Assembly: GCF_022374895.2 (NCBI RefSeq)
Contig: NZ_CP092423.2
Span: 4,340,001-4,404,000, forward strand
DNA from: Mycobacterium lentiflavum
GTDB taxonomy: Bacteria > Actinomycetota > Actinomycetes > Mycobacteriales > Mycobacteriaceae
DNA: 64,000 bases
Direction: 5' to 3'
A program made the translations under genes and the position numbers. The stretch's first letter is position 1, and each line of letters starts with the position of its first letter. Below the pieces are notes generated by a model. The model ran no database searches and was not told the DNA's origin. It saw only the letters and a list, made by a program, of their open reading frames with translations. This document shows positions 14,348 to 28,390 of the stretch, one piece after another.

Positions 14348-16021
14348 CTACTTCTTGTCCTTCTTGGGCTCTTTCTTCGCGTCCTTCTCCTTGGGCTCCG
14401 CCTTTTTGACCTTCACGGATTCCTTGTCGTCGTCTTCCTTGGCCTCGGCGTGCTCGTCGGGCACCACCGAACCACCGCCGGTTGCCGCGAAGCCCTTCTT
14501 GAAGTGATTGATGGCGTCGGTGAGGGTCTTCTCGTTTTCCTCAGTGAGCTTCTTGCTGGTGCGGATCTCTTCGAGGATCTTGTCCTCGGAGCCCCGGATG
14601 TGGTCCAGCAGTTCGGCTTCGAATCGCCTGACATCCTCGACCGGCACCGAGTCCACATGCCCACTGGTGCCTAGGAACATCGAAACCACCTGCTCCTCGA
14701 CCGGCAGCGGCTGGTTTTGCGGTTGCTTGAGCAGCTCGACCAAGCGCGCGCCACGCTCCAACTGCGCCTTCGATGTGGCGTCCAAATCCGAGGCGAAGGC
14801 GGCGAAGGATTCCAATTCGCGGTACTGCGACAGGTCCAAACGCAGACTTCCTGCCACCTCTTTCATGGCCTTGATCTGCGCCGCGCCACCGACTCGGGAC
14901 ACCGAGACGCCGACGTTGATGGCGGGCCGGACGCCCTGGTTGAACAGGTCGGTCTCTAAGAAGCACTGTCCGTCGGTGATCGAGATGACGTTGGTGGGGA
15001 TGTAGGCCGAGATGTCGTTGGCCTTGGTCTCGATGATCGGCAAACCGGTGAGCGAACCGGCGCCGAGCTCGTCGGAGAGCTTCCCGCATCGCTCCAACAG
15101 CCGCGAGTGCAGATAAAAGACGTCACCGGGGTAGGCCTCGCGGCCCGGCGGGCGGCGCAGCAGCAGCGAGATCGCACGGTACGCCTCAGCCTGCTTGGTC
15201 AAGTCGTCGAACACGATGAGCACGTGCTTGCCCTGATACATCCAGTGCTGAGCGATTGCCGAACCGGCGTACGGCGCAAGCCATTTGAAGCCCGCCGCAT
15301 CGGAGGCGGGTGCCGCGACGATGGTGGTGTAGTCCATCGCACCGCCCTCTTCGAGCGTGCGGCGCACGGACGCGATCGTGGTGCCCTTCTGCCCGATCGC
15401 CACGTAGACGCAGCGCACCTGCATCTTCTCGTCGCCGGTCTCCCAGTTCTGCCGCTGGTTGAGGATGGTGTCGACGCAGACCGTGGTCTTGCCGGTCTTG
15501 CGGTCACCGATGATCAGCTGACGCTGGCCACGCCCGATCGGCGTCATCGCGTCGATGGCCTTGATCCCGGTCTGCAGCGGCTCACTGACGCTCTGCCGTT
15601 GCACCACCGAGGGCGCCTGCAACTCCAGCGCGCGACGAGTCTCGGCTTCGATGTCGCCGCCGCCGTCGATCGGTTGGCCCAGCGGGTTGACCACCCGCCC
15701 GAGAAAAGCGTCGCCGACGGGGACAGACAGGACTTCGTTGGTGCGCTTGACTTGCTGGCCTTCTTCGACCTTCTCGAAGTCACCGAGGATCACCGCGCCG
15801 ACACTGTGCTCATCGAGGTTGAGGGCGACCCCGAGGACGCCGCCTGGGAACTCGAGCAGCTCCTGGGTCATCACCGACGGCAGACCCTCGACGTGCGCGA
15901 TGCCGTCTCCGGCATCGATGACGGTGCCGACCTCCTCGCGAGAGGTGTCGGAGGTGAAGGAATCTACATACTCTTCGATCGCGCTCTGGATGTCAGCAGC
16001 GGATATCGTCAACTCGGCCAT
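14348..16021 (-). CDS. atpA: F1Fo ATP synthase subunit alpha
   Basis: Non-catalytic nucleotide-binding subunit, 557 residues. The P-loop [10 protein letters not shown] and the arginine-finger region ([10 protein letters not shown], with SVSRVGG) are present. The last ~40 residues are a very charged Lys/Glu tail (from about [20 protein letters not shown]). This is the mycobacteria-specific C-terminal extension that holds back ATP hydrolysis; it is slightly variable in length between species. The gene lies between atpH and atpG. Confidence 0.98.
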   Translation of the reverse strand: MAELTISAADIQSAIEEYVDSFTSDTSREEVGTVIDAGDGIAHVEGLPSVMTQELLEFPGGVLGVALNLDEHSVGAVILGDFEKVEEGQQVKRTNEVLSVPVGDAFLGRVVNPLGQPIDGGGDIEAETRRALELQAPSVVQRQSVSEPLQTGIKAIDAMTPIGRGQRQLIIGDRKTGKTTVCVDTILNQRQNWETGDEKMQVRCVYVAIGQKGTTIASVRRTLEEGGAMDYTTIVAAPASDAAGFKWLAPYAGSAIAQHWMYQGKHVLIVFDDLTKQAEAYRAISLLLRRPPGREAYPGDVFYLHSRLLERCGKLSDELGAGSLTGLPIIETKANDISAYIPTNVISITDGQCFLETDLFNQGVRPAINVGVSVSRVGGAAQIKAMKEVAGSLRLDLSQYRELESFAAFASDLDATSKAQLERGARLVELLKQPQNQPLPVEEQVVSMFLGTSGHVDSVPVEDVRRFEAELLDHIRGSEDKILEEIRTSKKLTEENEKTLTDAINHFKKGFAATGGGSVVPDEHAEAKEDDDKESVKVKKAEPKEKDAKKEPKKDKK

Positions 16022-16065
16022 AGCTTTTCGTCTTCCTACTTCGGTTATTGCTGACTAGTTCGTGT

Positions 16066-17406
16066 TCACTCGGGCAGTTGAGCCTCGGCCGCGGTCAGGC
16101 GAGACGAGAGCGTCCCGTCGATCACTTCGTCGCCCACGGAGATCAGGAGCCCACCCAGCAGTGCGGCGTCGGTCTGCAGCTGCACAGCCACCGGGTGCCC
16201 GTAGATGCGGCTGAGCACCTCGGTCAGCCGGGTCCGCTGAGCAGCGCTGGGCTCGGCCGCCGCAGTCACCTGCGCGACGACTTCGTTGCGGCGTGCCACC
16301 GCCGCTTCGGCCAAGAACATCACGGCGTCGTCGGCGGATTGACCTCTCAACAGCTCGATAGTCTGGGACAGCAGTGCATTCGTGATCCGATTGCTCTGGC
16401 CGGTCGCGCTTTGGAGCACACTGCGCAGCAACCTGACTCGGCCTTCCGCCGGAGCCCCGTACTCACCAAGCAGGACCGCTAGGCGCGGCTGCGCCTCAAG
16501 GATCCGGGCAAACCGGAACAACTGGTCTTCGACCTCGTCGACCCGATCCTCGCGCGCGGCGACTTCCAACAGCGCTTGGCGCGCCACATGTTCGACGGCG
16601 TCGATCAGATCTGCATTGGCAGACCACCGCTCCGAAACGGCCGTCCGCAACAACTCCAGAGTGGGATCGCCGACCTTGCCGGACAGCAGGCGCTCGAGCA
16701 ACCTGACCCTGGGCGCGGCGTCTTCGGAAGGCAGGGTGAGATACCGGGTGACGACGATTTCGCCGTTCAGCATCTTGGCTACCGAAACCAGTTCAGCGGC
16801 CAGCTTTTCCAATCCGCGAGTGTCGAGATCCTTTGCGATGGCGTCGAACCGATCCGTGACGCTCTTGAGCGCACGCCGACTCGCCGAGCGCATCTTCGCC
16901 ATCAAGGGGTACTTGACATCAGTCGCCGCGGGGGCCATGGCATCGAGCTCGTCCAGGAAGCGATCGACCGTGGACGATTGCTGCTGGGCGTCGGCCACGT
17001 AGCTGCGCACCAATTCCTCTGCCTGGCGCACAGATTCGTGCCCGAGCTCCAGCCGTAGTTGACGGCTCACCTGGGCCCGCAACAGCTCAGCCTGGCGCGC
17101 ACCCTGTGCCTTGATCCGCTCCGCATCGATCTCGGCCTGGGCCTGTAGCTGCTCGGTAATCCGTTCCGCATCTACCTTGGCCTCTTCGACGACCCGCTCG
17201 GCGTCCGACTTGGCCTCTTCCACGGCCTTGCTATGGGCCGTGGTCGACTCGGTCAGCCGCTCGGCGGCCGCCGCCGAATCTTCCAATTGCTGGCGCACCG
17301 TGTTCTGACGTGCGGCCATCAAATTGCGCACTGGCGGAACGACATAACGCACCACCAGGAAAACGATGGCGGCGAACCCGATCAGCTGTCCAATAAACGT
17401 CGACAT
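16066..17406 (-). CDS. atpH: F1Fo ATP synthase fused subunit b-delta
   Basis: A 446-residue fusion typical of mycobacteria. Residues ~5-25 are a membrane anchor ([19 protein letters not shown]). Residues ~30-170 are a charged b-type coiled coil. The C-terminal ~270 residues are the delta (OSCP) domain. It forms the peripheral stalk with AtpF. It starts 7 nt after the atpF stop. No frameshift is seen, and the length is the same as in M. tuberculosis. Confidence 0.97.
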   Translation of the reverse strand: MSTFIGQLIGFAAIVFLVVRYVVPPVRNLMAARQNTVRQQLEDSAAAAERLTESTTAHSKAVEEAKSDAERVVEEAKVDAERITEQLQAQAEIDAERIKAQGARQAELLRAQVSRQLRLELGHESVRQAEELVRSYVADAQQQSSTVDRFLDELDAMAPAATDVKYPLMAKMRSASRRALKSVTDRFDAIAKDLDTRGLEKLAAELVSVAKMLNGEIVVTRYLTLPSEDAAPRVRLLERLLSGKVGDPTLELLRTAVSERWSANADLIDAVEHVARQALLEVAAREDRVDEVEDQLFRFARILEAQPRLAVLLGEYGAPAEGRVRLLRSVLQSATGQSNRITNALLSQTIELLRGQSADDAVMFLAEAAVARRNEVVAQVTAAAEPSAAQRTRLTEVLSRIYGHPVAVQLQTDAALLGGLLISVGDEVIDGTLSSRLTAAEAQLPE

Positions 17407-17413
17407 TGATTAG

Positions 17414-17926
17414 TTACCTTGTCGCAGCGGAAGTTGTGACGTCGACGCCGAGAATGCGACTGGCCAGCGTGGCCGACATGGTAGCCACGTTGGCACGCAA
17501 ATCCAGTTCCACAGCGTCCCTTTCCCGCTTCAATTGCTCGCCAGCCTGCTGCAAAGTCGTTAACACCTGCTGCTCGGCGTTTGCGCGCGCCTCGTCAACG
17601 ACCTTGCGGCCGTCGGCGCGGGCTTTGTCGCGGAACGACGACGCCTGCACTCGGGCTTCTTTCATCGCCTTCTCGTAGTCGGCCTGCGCGGCCTCGAACT
17701 GCTCGTTCGCCTTCTTGTTGTCGGTGGCGGTCTTGGCGACCATCGCGTCGCGTTCGCGCAACACCTTCATGACCGGCGGCACGACGAATGTGCCGATGAC
17801 GGCCAGCACGATCAAGAAGATCGCCAGCACGAAAAAGAACGTGCCGTTAGGGACGAGGAAGTTGTTGCCTCCCTCGGCTACTAACTGGCTGGACGCCAGA
17901 ACGCTGCGGCTCGCGTCACCCATCAC
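17414..17926 (-). CDS. atpF: F1Fo ATP synthase subunit b
   Basis: Peripheral-stalk subunit, 170 residues: one transmembrane helix ([20 protein letters not shown], residues ~29-48) and a long helical domain (from [20 protein letters not shown]). It pairs with the b-like part of the fused AtpH. The gene follows atpE by 6 nt. Confidence 0.97.
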   Translation of the reverse strand: MMGDASRSVLASSQLVAEGGNNFLVPNGTFFFVLAIFLIVLAVIGTFVVPPVMKVLRERDAMVAKTATDNKKANEQFEAAQADYEKAMKEARVQASSFRDKARADGRKVVDEARANAEQQVLTTLQQAGEQLKRERDAVELDLRANVATMSATLASRILGVDVTTSAATR

Positions 17927-17932
17927 TGCGAA

Positions 17933-18250
<318 letters not shown>

Positions 18251-18261
18251 TCAAGTTGGTC

Positions 18262-19020
18262 TCAGTCATGGTGATCCTCGATCTCCATGGCTTGGCTGAA
18301 GTACAGGATGGTCAGGATCGAGAAGATGAACGCCTGGATCGCGCCGACGAACAGGTCGAACGCTTTCCAGATCGCGTTGGGCGCCCACATGATGTAGGGC
18401 GGGAAGAGCGCGATCAGCGCGACCAAAATGCCGCCGGCAAATATGTTGCCGAAAAGTCGCAGCGACAACGAGATCGGCTTGGCGAGTTCCTCGACGAGGT
18501 TGATCGGCGCCAGGAACGCCACGTGGCCCTTGAGCACCGCAAGCGGGTGTCCCACGATGCCGCGACGCCAGATACCGGCCACGTGGTAGCAGACGAATAC
18601 GAAAAGAGCCAGCGCGAGTACGTAATTGATGTCCGCGGCCGCCGAACTGAGTAACTCGGTGGTGCGCCCGGATTTGTCGGTGTACTGCAGCGGCAGCACC
18701 GACAGCCAGTTGGAGATCAGGATGAACACGAAGATGGTGACCGCCAGCGGCAGGACGAAAGGTGCGATCCGCATCCCGACGGCGGCCTCGATCTGGTCGC
18801 GCATCTGGACGGTGATCGCCTCCCAGAACAACTGAACTCCGCTGGGCACCCCGGTCGAGGTGATCTTCGCGCGCAGATAGAAGGCGAGTGCCAGGACGAT
18901 CAGGGCAGCGATCCCGGTCGACAGGATCGTGTCGGTGTTGACGGTCAGCCCGAGCCAGGTGGCGTGGGTGTGCTCGCCGACCTCGATTGCGCCTTCGGCC
19001 AGGAACCTCGACTCACTCAT
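18262..19020 (-). CDS. atpB: F1Fo ATP synthase subunit a
   Basis: Membrane stator subunit that carries the proton half-channels, 252 residues. The essential Arg lies in [20 protein letters not shown], and at least five transmembrane helices are visible. ATG 19020 ([19 protein letters not shown]) is chosen because it matches the family N-terminus and has AAAGAGGT in front. The longer frame from 19182 only repeats the other frame of the upstream gene. It overlaps that gene by 8 nt and is followed by atpE after 77 nt. Confidence 0.97.
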   Translation of the reverse strand: MSESRFLAEGAIEVGEHTHATWLGLTVNTDTILSTGIAALIVLALAFYLRAKITSTGVPSGVQLFWEAITVQMRDQIEAAVGMRIAPFVLPLAVTIFVFILISNWLSVLPLQYTDKSGRTTELLSSAAADINYVLALALFVFVCYHVAGIWRRGIVGHPLAVLKGHVAFLAPINLVEELAKPISLSLRLFGNIFAGGILVALIALFPPYIMWAPNAIWKAFDLFVGAIQAFIFSILTILYFSQAMEIEDHHD

Positions 19021-19477
19021 CGCTGGTGTTACCTCTTTCGGTACCTTCGGATGCCGGCTCCGCCCAGTCGCCGGCGCGCAGCTTCTTCCATACCGGCAGG
19101 GCGGTCGACAGCACCAACACCACCTGGAAAAGGGCCAAGCCGAACACCACGCCCAAGCCGGCGGGCCGGAAAATGTAGGCAATGATCAGGCCGATGACGG
19201 TGATGATCGCCAGCCGAGTCGCTGAATTCAGCGCCATCGAGCTTTTCATCGGATGTTCTTTCGCCGTTATCGACGCAACGGAGCGACGCACCAGCAGCGC
19301 GTTGAGCAAACCCAGGAGCAGTCCGACGCCGAAGAACACGCCGACCATCAGATGACCGGAGAAAGCGGCGCCAGCTACCGCAACAGCGGTGATCGCTGCG
19401 CAAACCACCAGGAGCCGAGACGGATTGAATGCAACGGACGGAAACACCAACGGCGCGTCCTGCGCTGGTGTCGTCAC
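19013..19477 (-). CDS. AtpI-like membrane protein ahead of the ATP synthase genes
   Basis: 154 residues with four predicted transmembrane segments (for example [39 protein letters not shown] and [15 protein letters not shown]). It is the counterpart of Rv1303. In other bacteria the first gene of the atp operon, atpI, helps assemble the c-ring; that role here is inferred from position and membrane topology only. It overlaps atpB by 8 nt and is the first gene of the operon. Confidence 0.88.
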   Translation of the reverse strand: MTTPAQDAPLVFPSVAFNPSRLLVVCAAITAVAVAGAAFSGHLMVGVFFGVGLLLGLLNALLVRRSVASITAKEHPMKSSMALNSATRLAIITVIGLIIAYIFRPAGLGVVFGLALFQVVLVLSTALPVWKKLRAGDWAEPASEGTERGNTSDE

Positions 19478-19541
19478 TGCAGCACCTCAATCCGGCTTGG
19501 TGAAGCGGAAAACTTCCGACCGACTGATCGGTAGCCCGCCG

Positions 19542-19573
19542 AGCGTATCGCACGTCACAGAGGATTCACTCAA
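19542..19573 (-). promoter_or_regulatory. Possible promoter of the atp operon
   Basis: Minus strand: TTGAGT (19573-19568), then 20 nt, TACGCT (19547-19542), about 64 nt before the first gene. The -10 fits TANNNT but the spacing is long; GATACG would give 18 nt. The only reasonable candidate in the 224-nt gap after wecA. Weak. Confidence 0.35.
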
Positions 19574-19701
19574 GGGGTATCTCCCTTAGTCGGTCGTCGA
19601 TCGGCGCGGCCGGAAAACGGTCCGGCGGCCCGATTGGCCGGCAACCCTCACGATTCTTTTTGGGGTTCTACCAGCACCGTACCACAAGGTCAGCGGTACT
19701 A

Positions 19702-20934
19702 CTACTGCCCGTCGTAGTCCTCGTCTGCGTAGTCGTCGCGGCGACGCAAGAGCGGGATCACCGTCGCGACGCCGGCAACCACGATGGCGCCCAGCATCAC
19801 CGCGCCGGTATCGCGTGGGTTGAAAAAGATCGTGCTGGCGGCGCCGAACGCGACGATGCCGACCCACAAATAGATGAGCAGTACCACCCGACGATGCGAA
19901 TGGCCGATCTGCAACAACCGATGGTGTAGATGCATCTTGTCCGGGCTGAATGCGCTGCGGCCCGCGCGGGTGCGCCGCACGATGGCCAGCAACAGGTCGA
20001 GCATCGGCACGAACATCACCGCGACCACCAGCAGGAACGGTGACAGCAGAGCAAAGACGTCACGGGCGCCGTAGGCATTTTGCGAGATCGGTCCGGCCGC
20101 GGTGGTGGACGCGGCAGCAAGCATCAAGCCGATCAGCATCGAGCCGGAGTCGCCCATGAAGATCTTGGCTTTGTGGAAGTTGTGTGGCAGAAAGCCCAGA
20201 CAGGCCCCCGCCAGCACGACCGAGATGACGGCGGGCGGATAGAACAGTACGTCGCCGCCATGGTCGCGCAGCAGACCGACCGAGAATATGCAGATCGCCA
20301 GCGCGGTGATCAGCCCGAGCCCGGCCGCCAGCCCGTCGAGCCCGTCGACGAAGTTCATCGCGTTGACAATCGACACCGTCAGCGCCAGCGTCAGCAGGAT
20401 CGACGACGCCTGGTCCAGCACGATGGTGCCGACGCCCCCGAACGGGATGTACAGCACGCTCCATGCGACACCCATCGTGACCAGCACGCTGGCGGCGGTG
20501 ATCTGGCCGGCGAATTTCGTCAGGGCGTCCAGACCCCAGCGGTCGTCGATGAGTCCGATGCCCATGATCACCGCGCCGGCCACCAACACCGCCGGCATAC
20601 CGGTGGAATAGACGAAACCGCGGGTGAGCGCCGGGAGCTCGGATGCCAAGAACACCGCGCAGAGAACACCGACGAACATCGCCAGCCCGCCCATGCGGGG
20701 GGTCGGCGTGACGTGCACATCGCGTTCGCGCGGATAGGCGACCGCTCCCAAACGAGTGGCCAGCACCCGCACCGGTCCGGTCACGAAGTAGGTGATGATC
20801 GCGGCCGTCAGTCCGACCAACGCCAACTCGCGCAGCGGGACCCCGGCGCCGCGGTCGGACAGGGCGTGCAGACCAGCGGCAATGCTGACGAGATTGCTGG
20901 CCGGGTCGCTAGACACCACGAGACCGTACGCCAC
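19702..20934 (-). CDS. wecA: Undecaprenyl-phosphate GlcNAc-1-phosphate transferase (WecA/Rfe)
   Basis: Integral membrane enzyme, 410 residues, that puts GlcNAc-1-phosphate on decaprenyl/undecaprenyl phosphate. In mycobacteria this makes the linker (GlcNAc-rhamnose) joining arabinogalactan to peptidoglycan. About ten or eleven transmembrane helices are visible. The active-site signatures are present: TPTPRMGGLAMF, the AMNFVDGLDGLAAG loop (conserved Asp), MGDSGSMLIG and HLHHRLLQIGHSHRR. GTG start 20934, chosen by match to Rv1302; the purine run in front is unusually close to it. Confidence 0.95.
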   Translation of the reverse strand: MAYGLVVSSDPASNLVSIAAGLHALSDRGAGVPLRELALVGLTAAIITYFVTGPVRVLATRLGAVAYPRERDVHVTPTPRMGGLAMFVGVLCAVFLASELPALTRGFVYSTGMPAVLVAGAVIMGIGLIDDRWGLDALTKFAGQITAASVLVTMGVAWSVLYIPFGGVGTIVLDQASSILLTLALTVSIVNAMNFVDGLDGLAAGLGLITALAICIFSVGLLRDHGGDVLFYPPAVISVVLAGACLGFLPHNFHKAKIFMGDSGSMLIGLMLAAASTTAAGPISQNAYGARDVFALLSPFLLVVAVMFVPMLDLLLAIVRRTRAGRSAFSPDKMHLHHRLLQIGHSHRRVVLLIYLWVGIVAFGAASTIFFNPRDTGAVMLGAIVVAGVATVIPLLRRRDDYADEDYDGQ

Positions 20935-20975
20935 CTTCCTGAGACCTGAGGTCTCGCTCCATCACCGTTGCGCCG

Positions 20976-21629
20976 CTAGGCGATTAGCCGTCCCGGGTCC
21001 ATTCCAAGCACTTCCGCGATGCGCTCGACGCTGACCGGTCCGGCGCGCAACAGGCGCGGAGTCTCGCCGGTGAGGTCGACGATCGTCGAGGCGGCCTGCT
21101 GCTGCGAGGGTCCCGCGTCGAGATAGACATCGACGGAATCGCCGAGTTGGTCCCGCGCCTCGGCGGCGTTTACCGCAGGCGGGCGACCGGAGACATTGGC
21201 GCTGGATACCGCCATCGGCCCGACCTCGCGCAACAGCTCGATCGCCACCGGGTGCAAGGGCATCCGCAGCATGACCGTGCCACGCGCGTCTCCGAGATCC
21301 CACTGCAGCGACGGCGCTTGCGCCACAACCAGACTCAGCGCACCGGGCCAGAACGCGCGGATAAGTTCGCGAGCGCCGTCCGGCATGGTGTAGACCAGGC
21401 CCTCGATGGTGTGCCAGGAGCCCACCAGCACGCCGACCGGCATGTCGCGCCCGCGGCCCTTTGCTGCCAACAGCGCGGCCACAGCGCGGTTGTCGAAGGC
21501 GTCGGCGCCGATGCCGTACACGGTGTCCGTCGGCATCACGACCAGCCGGCCACCCTTGAGCGCCCCGACCGCCGATTCGATTCCAGCCGAACGCTGTTCG
21601 GGCTCAGCACAATTGAACAACTCAGCCAC
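20976..21629 (-). CDS. L-threonylcarbamoyladenylate synthase (Sua5/YwlC/TsaC family)
   Basis: Makes threonylcarbamoyl-AMP from threonine, bicarbonate and ATP for the t6A37 modification of tRNAs reading ANN codons. 217 residues with the YrdC-like fold. The motifs GGRLVVMPTDTVYGIGADA near the N-terminus and SSANVSGRPP in the C-terminal half are diagnostic. It lacks the extra Sua5 domain. GTG start with AGGAG before it. Its start overlaps the prmC stop by 8 nt, so it belongs to the prfA-prmC operon (Rv1301 equivalent). Confidence 0.94.
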   Translation of the reverse strand: MAELFNCAEPEQRSAGIESAVGALKGGRLVVMPTDTVYGIGADAFDNRAVAALLAAKGRGRDMPVGVLVGSWHTIEGLVYTMPDGARELIRAFWPGALSLVVAQAPSLQWDLGDARGTVMLRMPLHPVAIELLREVGPMAVSSANVSGRPPAVNAAEARDQLGDSVDVYLDAGPSQQQAASTIVDLTGETPRLLRAGPVSVERIAEVLGMDPGRLIA

Positions 21630-22463
21630 GAGCGCTCCTACAGGCAGTCACGAATCTTGGCCGGCCGGTGAGATCTTTCCGCGCCCGGATGTCTTCGAAA
21701 ATCCCTGTGCACTGGATCAATTCGACAGTCCGCGACGAGGTGGTGTCATCGTGCTCGACGGCGAAAAGGCCACCGGGGCGCAGCCAGCGTCCGGCGAGGT
21801 CCACCACCGCGCCGATCACCGTCATGCCGTCCGGGCCGCCGAACACCGCGTGCGCCGGATCATGCTGGGCGACTTCGAGATCCAGCTCGACACCATCGGG
21901 CACGTAGGGCGGGTTAGCCACCACCAGGTCGACTCGTCCGTCCAGCTCGGGCAGCAGGCCTTGCGTGGTGACGTCGGCGCGAACCAGCTCCACCGCGGTG
22001 CCCTCCACATTGCGGCGCGCGTAGTCCAGCGCCGCCTCGGAGTCATCGACGGCGATCACCCGCGCCGCCGGCCAATGCCCGGACAGTGTCAGGGCCAACG
22101 CACCGGATCCCGTACACAAATCGACGATCACCGGCGCCGCGGCGAGGCACTGTGCGGTGGCCCACTCCAAGATGGCCTCGGTCTCCGGGCGCGGGATGAA
22201 GACACCGGGGCCGACGTGCAGCACAACCGGCCCGAATGCCGCGGTCCCGGTGAGATGCTGCAACGGCACTCGCCGCGAGCGGGCGGCGACGACGTCGTGG
22301 TATCGCACCAGGAACTCGTCGTCGATGGATTCGATCAAGGTCAGCCGACCGCGCTCGGCACCCGCCACATGAGCGGCCAACTCCTCGGCATCCCAACGCG
22401 CAGAATCGATTCCGGCCTCGGCGAGCACCGCCGCAGCAGAGTCGATTGCGCGCCGCAGGACGG

Positions 22464-22467
<4 letters not shown>
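21622..22467 (-). CDS. prmC: Release factor glutamine methyltransferase
   Basis: Methylates the Gln of the GGQ motif of release factors, using S-adenosylmethionine. 281 residues: a helical N-terminal domain that binds the release factor, the SAM site [16 protein letters not shown] and the catalytic NPPY ([11 protein letters not shown]). It directly follows its substrate gene prfA with an ATGA overlap, so the two are translationally coupled. Confidence 0.96.
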
Positions 22468-23537
<1,070 letters not shown>

Positions 23538-23574
23538 CACACACCTCCTCCCCCGCCGTTTACCGCGAACGCAA

Positions 23575-23620
23575 ACCGACGCCCGGCCTGCGCAAGTTGG
23601 TGCGCAGTTCGGGCGTCGGT
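23575..23620 (-). terminator. Stem-loop between rpmE and prfA
   Basis: Minus strand: ACCGACGCCCG ... CGGGCGTCGGT pair over about 11 bp, and inside them CTGCGCA ... TGCGCAG pair over 7 bp around a short loop. Only TTTG follows, so if it terminates it is of the U-poor mycobacterial type. It may instead be an attenuator or processing site that separates rpmE from the prfA operon. Confidence 0.6.
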
Positions 23621-23627
23621 AAGGCAG

Positions 23628-23867
23628 CTATTTGTCGGCCGATTCCTTGTCAGCTCCGGCCTTGCGCTTTCCGTAGCGCTTTTCGAAGCGCGCCACGCGG
23701 CCACCGCTGTCCAGGATCTTCTGCTTGCCGGTGTAGAACGGGTGGCACTGCGAGCAAACCTCGACAGTGATGTGACCGCCGTCCTTGGTGCTACGCGTCT
23801 GGAACGTGTTACCGCAACCGCAGAGCACGGTGGTCTCCCCGTAGGCGGGATGAATGTCAGCTTTCAT
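23628..23867 (-). CDS. rpmE: 50S ribosomal protein L31
   Basis: 79 residues. The four zinc-binding cysteines C16, C18, C38 and C41 (LCGCGN and [10 protein letters not shown]) show it is the zinc-containing C+ form, the one made under zinc-replete conditions. Start [11 protein letters not shown] is the family start. It lies between rho and prfA, as in other mycobacteria. Confidence 0.97.
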   Translation of the reverse strand: MKADIHPAYGETTVLCGCGNTFQTRSTKDGGHITVEVCSQCHPFYTGKQKILDSGGRVARFEKRYGKRKAGADKESADK

Positions 23868-24054
23868 GATGTCCTCTTCGATCGTTGTCGCCCTGGTCCC
23901 CGCAGGGATCCGGCCGTCGGGCGTAACCTCGGAACCGCAAGGCGGCCCCGGGCAGTCGACGCTCGATTATGCCAGGTCAACTACCTTCTCCCCAAACACC
24001 GAGATCCACCCGCACATTCCCGGCCGGATTAGTCGCGGCTCTTGCACCGAGACC

Positions 24055-24093
24055 GTAACCACCCGGACACCCGGGTGTCGGCTGCGTGGTTAC
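24055..24093 (-). terminator. Cruciform-like stem-loop downstream of rho
   Basis: Outer 8-bp arms GTAACCAC (24055-24062) and GTGGTTAC (24086-24093) enclose a perfect 14-nt palindrome GACACCCGGGTGTC (24066-24079). It lies 33 nt behind the rho stop with no T-run. Probably a rho gene terminator or an RNA end-stabilising structure. Confidence 0.5.
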
Positions 24094-24125
24094 CGGGAGC
24101 GCCTCGCGCGTGCAGCGTTGGGACG

Positions 24126-26003
24126 CTAGTCGTTGTCCATGTTCCCCGGTGTCGTCTTGGACACCTGGACCAGGAATTCGTAGTTGGTCTTCGTCTTGCG
24201 CAGCTGGCTCATCAGCAGGTCGATAGCCTGGTGCGAGTCCAGACCCGACAGCACGCGGCGCAGCTTGTGCACAATGCCGAACTCGTCGGGCGACAGCAAC
24301 AGCTCGTCCTTACGAGTACCGGACGGGTTGACGTCGACCGCCGGGAACACCCGGCGCTCGGAGATCTTGCGGTCCAGCTTGAGCTCGGCGTTACCGGTGC
24401 CCTTGAACTCCTCGAAGATGACCGTGTCACCGGTGGAGCCGGTCTCGACCATCGCCGTGGCGATGATGGTCAGCGATCCGCCTTCTTCGATGTTGCGCGC
24501 CGCACCGAGGAAACGTTTCGGCGGGTACAGCGCGGTGGAGTCGACACCACCGGACAGGATCCGGCCCGATGCGGGCGACGCGTTGTTGTACGCGCGGCCC
24601 AGGCGGGTGATCGAGTCGAGCAGCACCACGACGTCCTTGCCCTGCTCGACCAGCCGCTTGGCGCGTTCGATGGCCAGCTCGGCGACGGACGTGTGGTCCG
24701 ACGGCGGCCGGTCGAAGGTGGAGGCGATGACCTCGCCCTTCACCGAACGCGTCATGTCGGTGACCTCTTCAGGACGCTCGTCGACGAGGACGACCATCAG
24801 GTGGCATTCCGGGTTGTTCTTGGTGATCGCGTTGGCGATGTCCTGCAGGATCGTGGTCTTACCGGCCTTGGGGGGCGACACGATCAGGGCCCGCTGGCCC
24901 TTACCGATCGGCATGATCAGATCGATGACCCGCGTGGTCAGCCGGTCGGGAGTCGTTTCCAGGCGAAGGCGCTGGTTGGGGTAGAGCGGCGTCAACTTCT
25001 GGAAATCGGGACGCTTCTTGACGTCTTCGACCGGTCCACCGTTGACGCTGTCCAGGCGAACCAGCGGATTGAACTTCTGCCGCTGGTTGGGCTGCTCGCC
25101 CTCTTTGGGCACCCGCACCGCGCCGGTCACGGCGTCGCCGCGGCGCAGGCCATTCTTGCGCACCATATTCATGGACACGTAGACGTCGTGCGGGCCGGCC
25201 AGATACCCGGAAGTACGCACGAACGCGTAATTGTCGAGGACGTCAAGAATGCCGGCTACCGGTTGGACGACGTCGTCCTCGCGCAGTTCGGCCTCGCCGC
25301 CGCCCTCGCCCGAGCGCTCACCGCGACGCCGGCGGTCACGGAACCGGCGGCCGCGACGGCCCCCACGGCCGTCGCCGTCGTCGTCCTGTTGGTTCGAGCC
25401 GCCGCGGTTTTGCTGGCCGCCGGAGCCTTGCTGATCGCCGGAATCGGATCCGCGGTCGTCGTTCTTGGATTCCTTTTGGCCTTGGCCCTGGCCGCCGTCG
25501 CGCCGGTCGGCTTGGCCGCCGTCGCGCTTGTCGGCCTCGCGAGTGGCCGTGCCGTTGCGGCTCTGCGAGCCCTCGCCGTCGGCCTCATCGGCGGGGGTGG
25601 CCGATCCCGCGTCGCGGGAGGCGCCGCGCCGTTCCCGGCGTTGGCTGCCCTCGTTCGCCGAATCCTTCTGTTCCCCTTGGGCAGTCGGTTCTTCGGCGGC
25701 AGTTTTCTCTTGGTTCTTGTCCTGTTCGGACTTGCCGGTGTTCTCGGCCGGGGCGGCGGCGGATGTACCGTTGGCCTGTCCCCTGATTTCCTTGATCGCG
25801 GCGATGAGTTCGTTCTTACGCATCCCCGACGTCCCCTTGACGCCGGCCTGATTAGCCAGCGCACGCAACTCGGGCAGCACCATGGTGGACAGGGAGCCGG
25901 CCGAGACATTGGGTTTCACGTCCGGAGTGTCGGTGGTCACGGCGTTCGGCAGCTGATTGCTGTCGGTACTTTCCCCAGCCGTGAACAGGTCCGTATCAGT
26001 CAC
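24126..26003 (-). CDS. rho: Transcription termination factor Rho
   Basis: Hexameric RNA helicase/ATPase that ends transcription, 625 residues. Residues ~30-75 are the N-terminal helix bundle (LRALANQAGVKGTSGMRKNE). Residues ~75-240 are a low-complexity, strongly charged insert rich in Gly, Arg, Gln, Asp and Glu, typical of actinobacterial Rho. Next come the cold-shock-like RNA-binding domain (GILDVLDNYAFVRTSGYL) and the motor domain with Walker A SPPKAGKTTILQ and Walker B DVVVLLDSITRL. GTG start with AAAGGA before it. The insert makes it a little longer than the M. tuberculosis protein. Confidence 0.97.
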   Translation of the reverse strand: MTDTDLFTAGESTDSNQLPNAVTTDTPDVKPNVSAGSLSTMVLPELRALANQAGVKGTSGMRKNELIAAIKEIRGQANGTSAAAPAENTGKSEQDKNQEKTAAEEPTAQGEQKDSANEGSQRRERRGASRDAGSATPADEADGEGSQSRNGTATREADKRDGGQADRRDGGQGQGQKESKNDDRGSDSGDQQGSGGQQNRGGSNQQDDDGDGRGGRRGRRFRDRRRRGERSGEGGGEAELREDDVVQPVAGILDVLDNYAFVRTSGYLAGPHDVYVSMNMVRKNGLRRGDAVTGAVRVPKEGEQPNQRQKFNPLVRLDSVNGGPVEDVKKRPDFQKLTPLYPNQRLRLETTPDRLTTRVIDLIMPIGKGQRALIVSPPKAGKTTILQDIANAITKNNPECHLMVVLVDERPEEVTDMTRSVKGEVIASTFDRPPSDHTSVAELAIERAKRLVEQGKDVVVLLDSITRLGRAYNNASPASGRILSGGVDSTALYPPKRFLGAARNIEEGGSLTIIATAMVETGSTGDTVIFEEFKGTGNAELKLDRKISERRVFPAVDVNPSGTRKDELLLSPDEFGIVHKLRRVLSGLDSHQAIDLLMSQLRKTKTNYEFLVQVSKTTPGNMDND

Positions 26004-26217
26004 GGATTTCCTTTCTTCCCTCGATGATCACGTCATACGAGGGGTTCGTTGCATTCAGCTAAATTGCCGAGTGCGCCCAAAAATCGACTCTGCAACGGTG
26101 ATCGCCTGGATGGGCGGAGAAAACGGCGAACCTCGTCCACGAGAAGAATTGGTGTTATCCCAGCGGCAAGGCAGTATGTATGCAGATGCAGATGACTGCG
26201 ATTGCTGGACGATGCCG

Positions 26218-26223
26218 AGGATA
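26218..26223 (-). promoter_or_regulatory. Possible -10 of rho with a long leader
   Basis: TATCCT on the minus strand, about 208 nt before the rho start. If used it would give a long untranslated leader, which is known for rho in several bacteria where Rho controls itself. The -35 is poor. The 268-nt gap between thrB and rho holds no gene. Confidence 0.3.
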
Positions 26224-26271
26224 GCCCGCATCTGTGCTTGAAGCAAGCAAACCCTCCGGTGAGCCTGTGGA

Positions 26272-28386
<2,115 letters not shown>

Positions 28387-28390
<4 letters not shown>

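Noticed and set aside
15107-16054. 315-codon frame opposite to atpA
   Set aside because: Arg/Asp/His-rich antisense shadow, no start signal and no domain.
24042-26027. 661-codon frame opposite to rho
   Set aside because: Shadow of the low-complexity insert of Rho; its apparent membrane-like Ala/Leu/Val stretch is the complement of the Gly/Arg/Gln codons.
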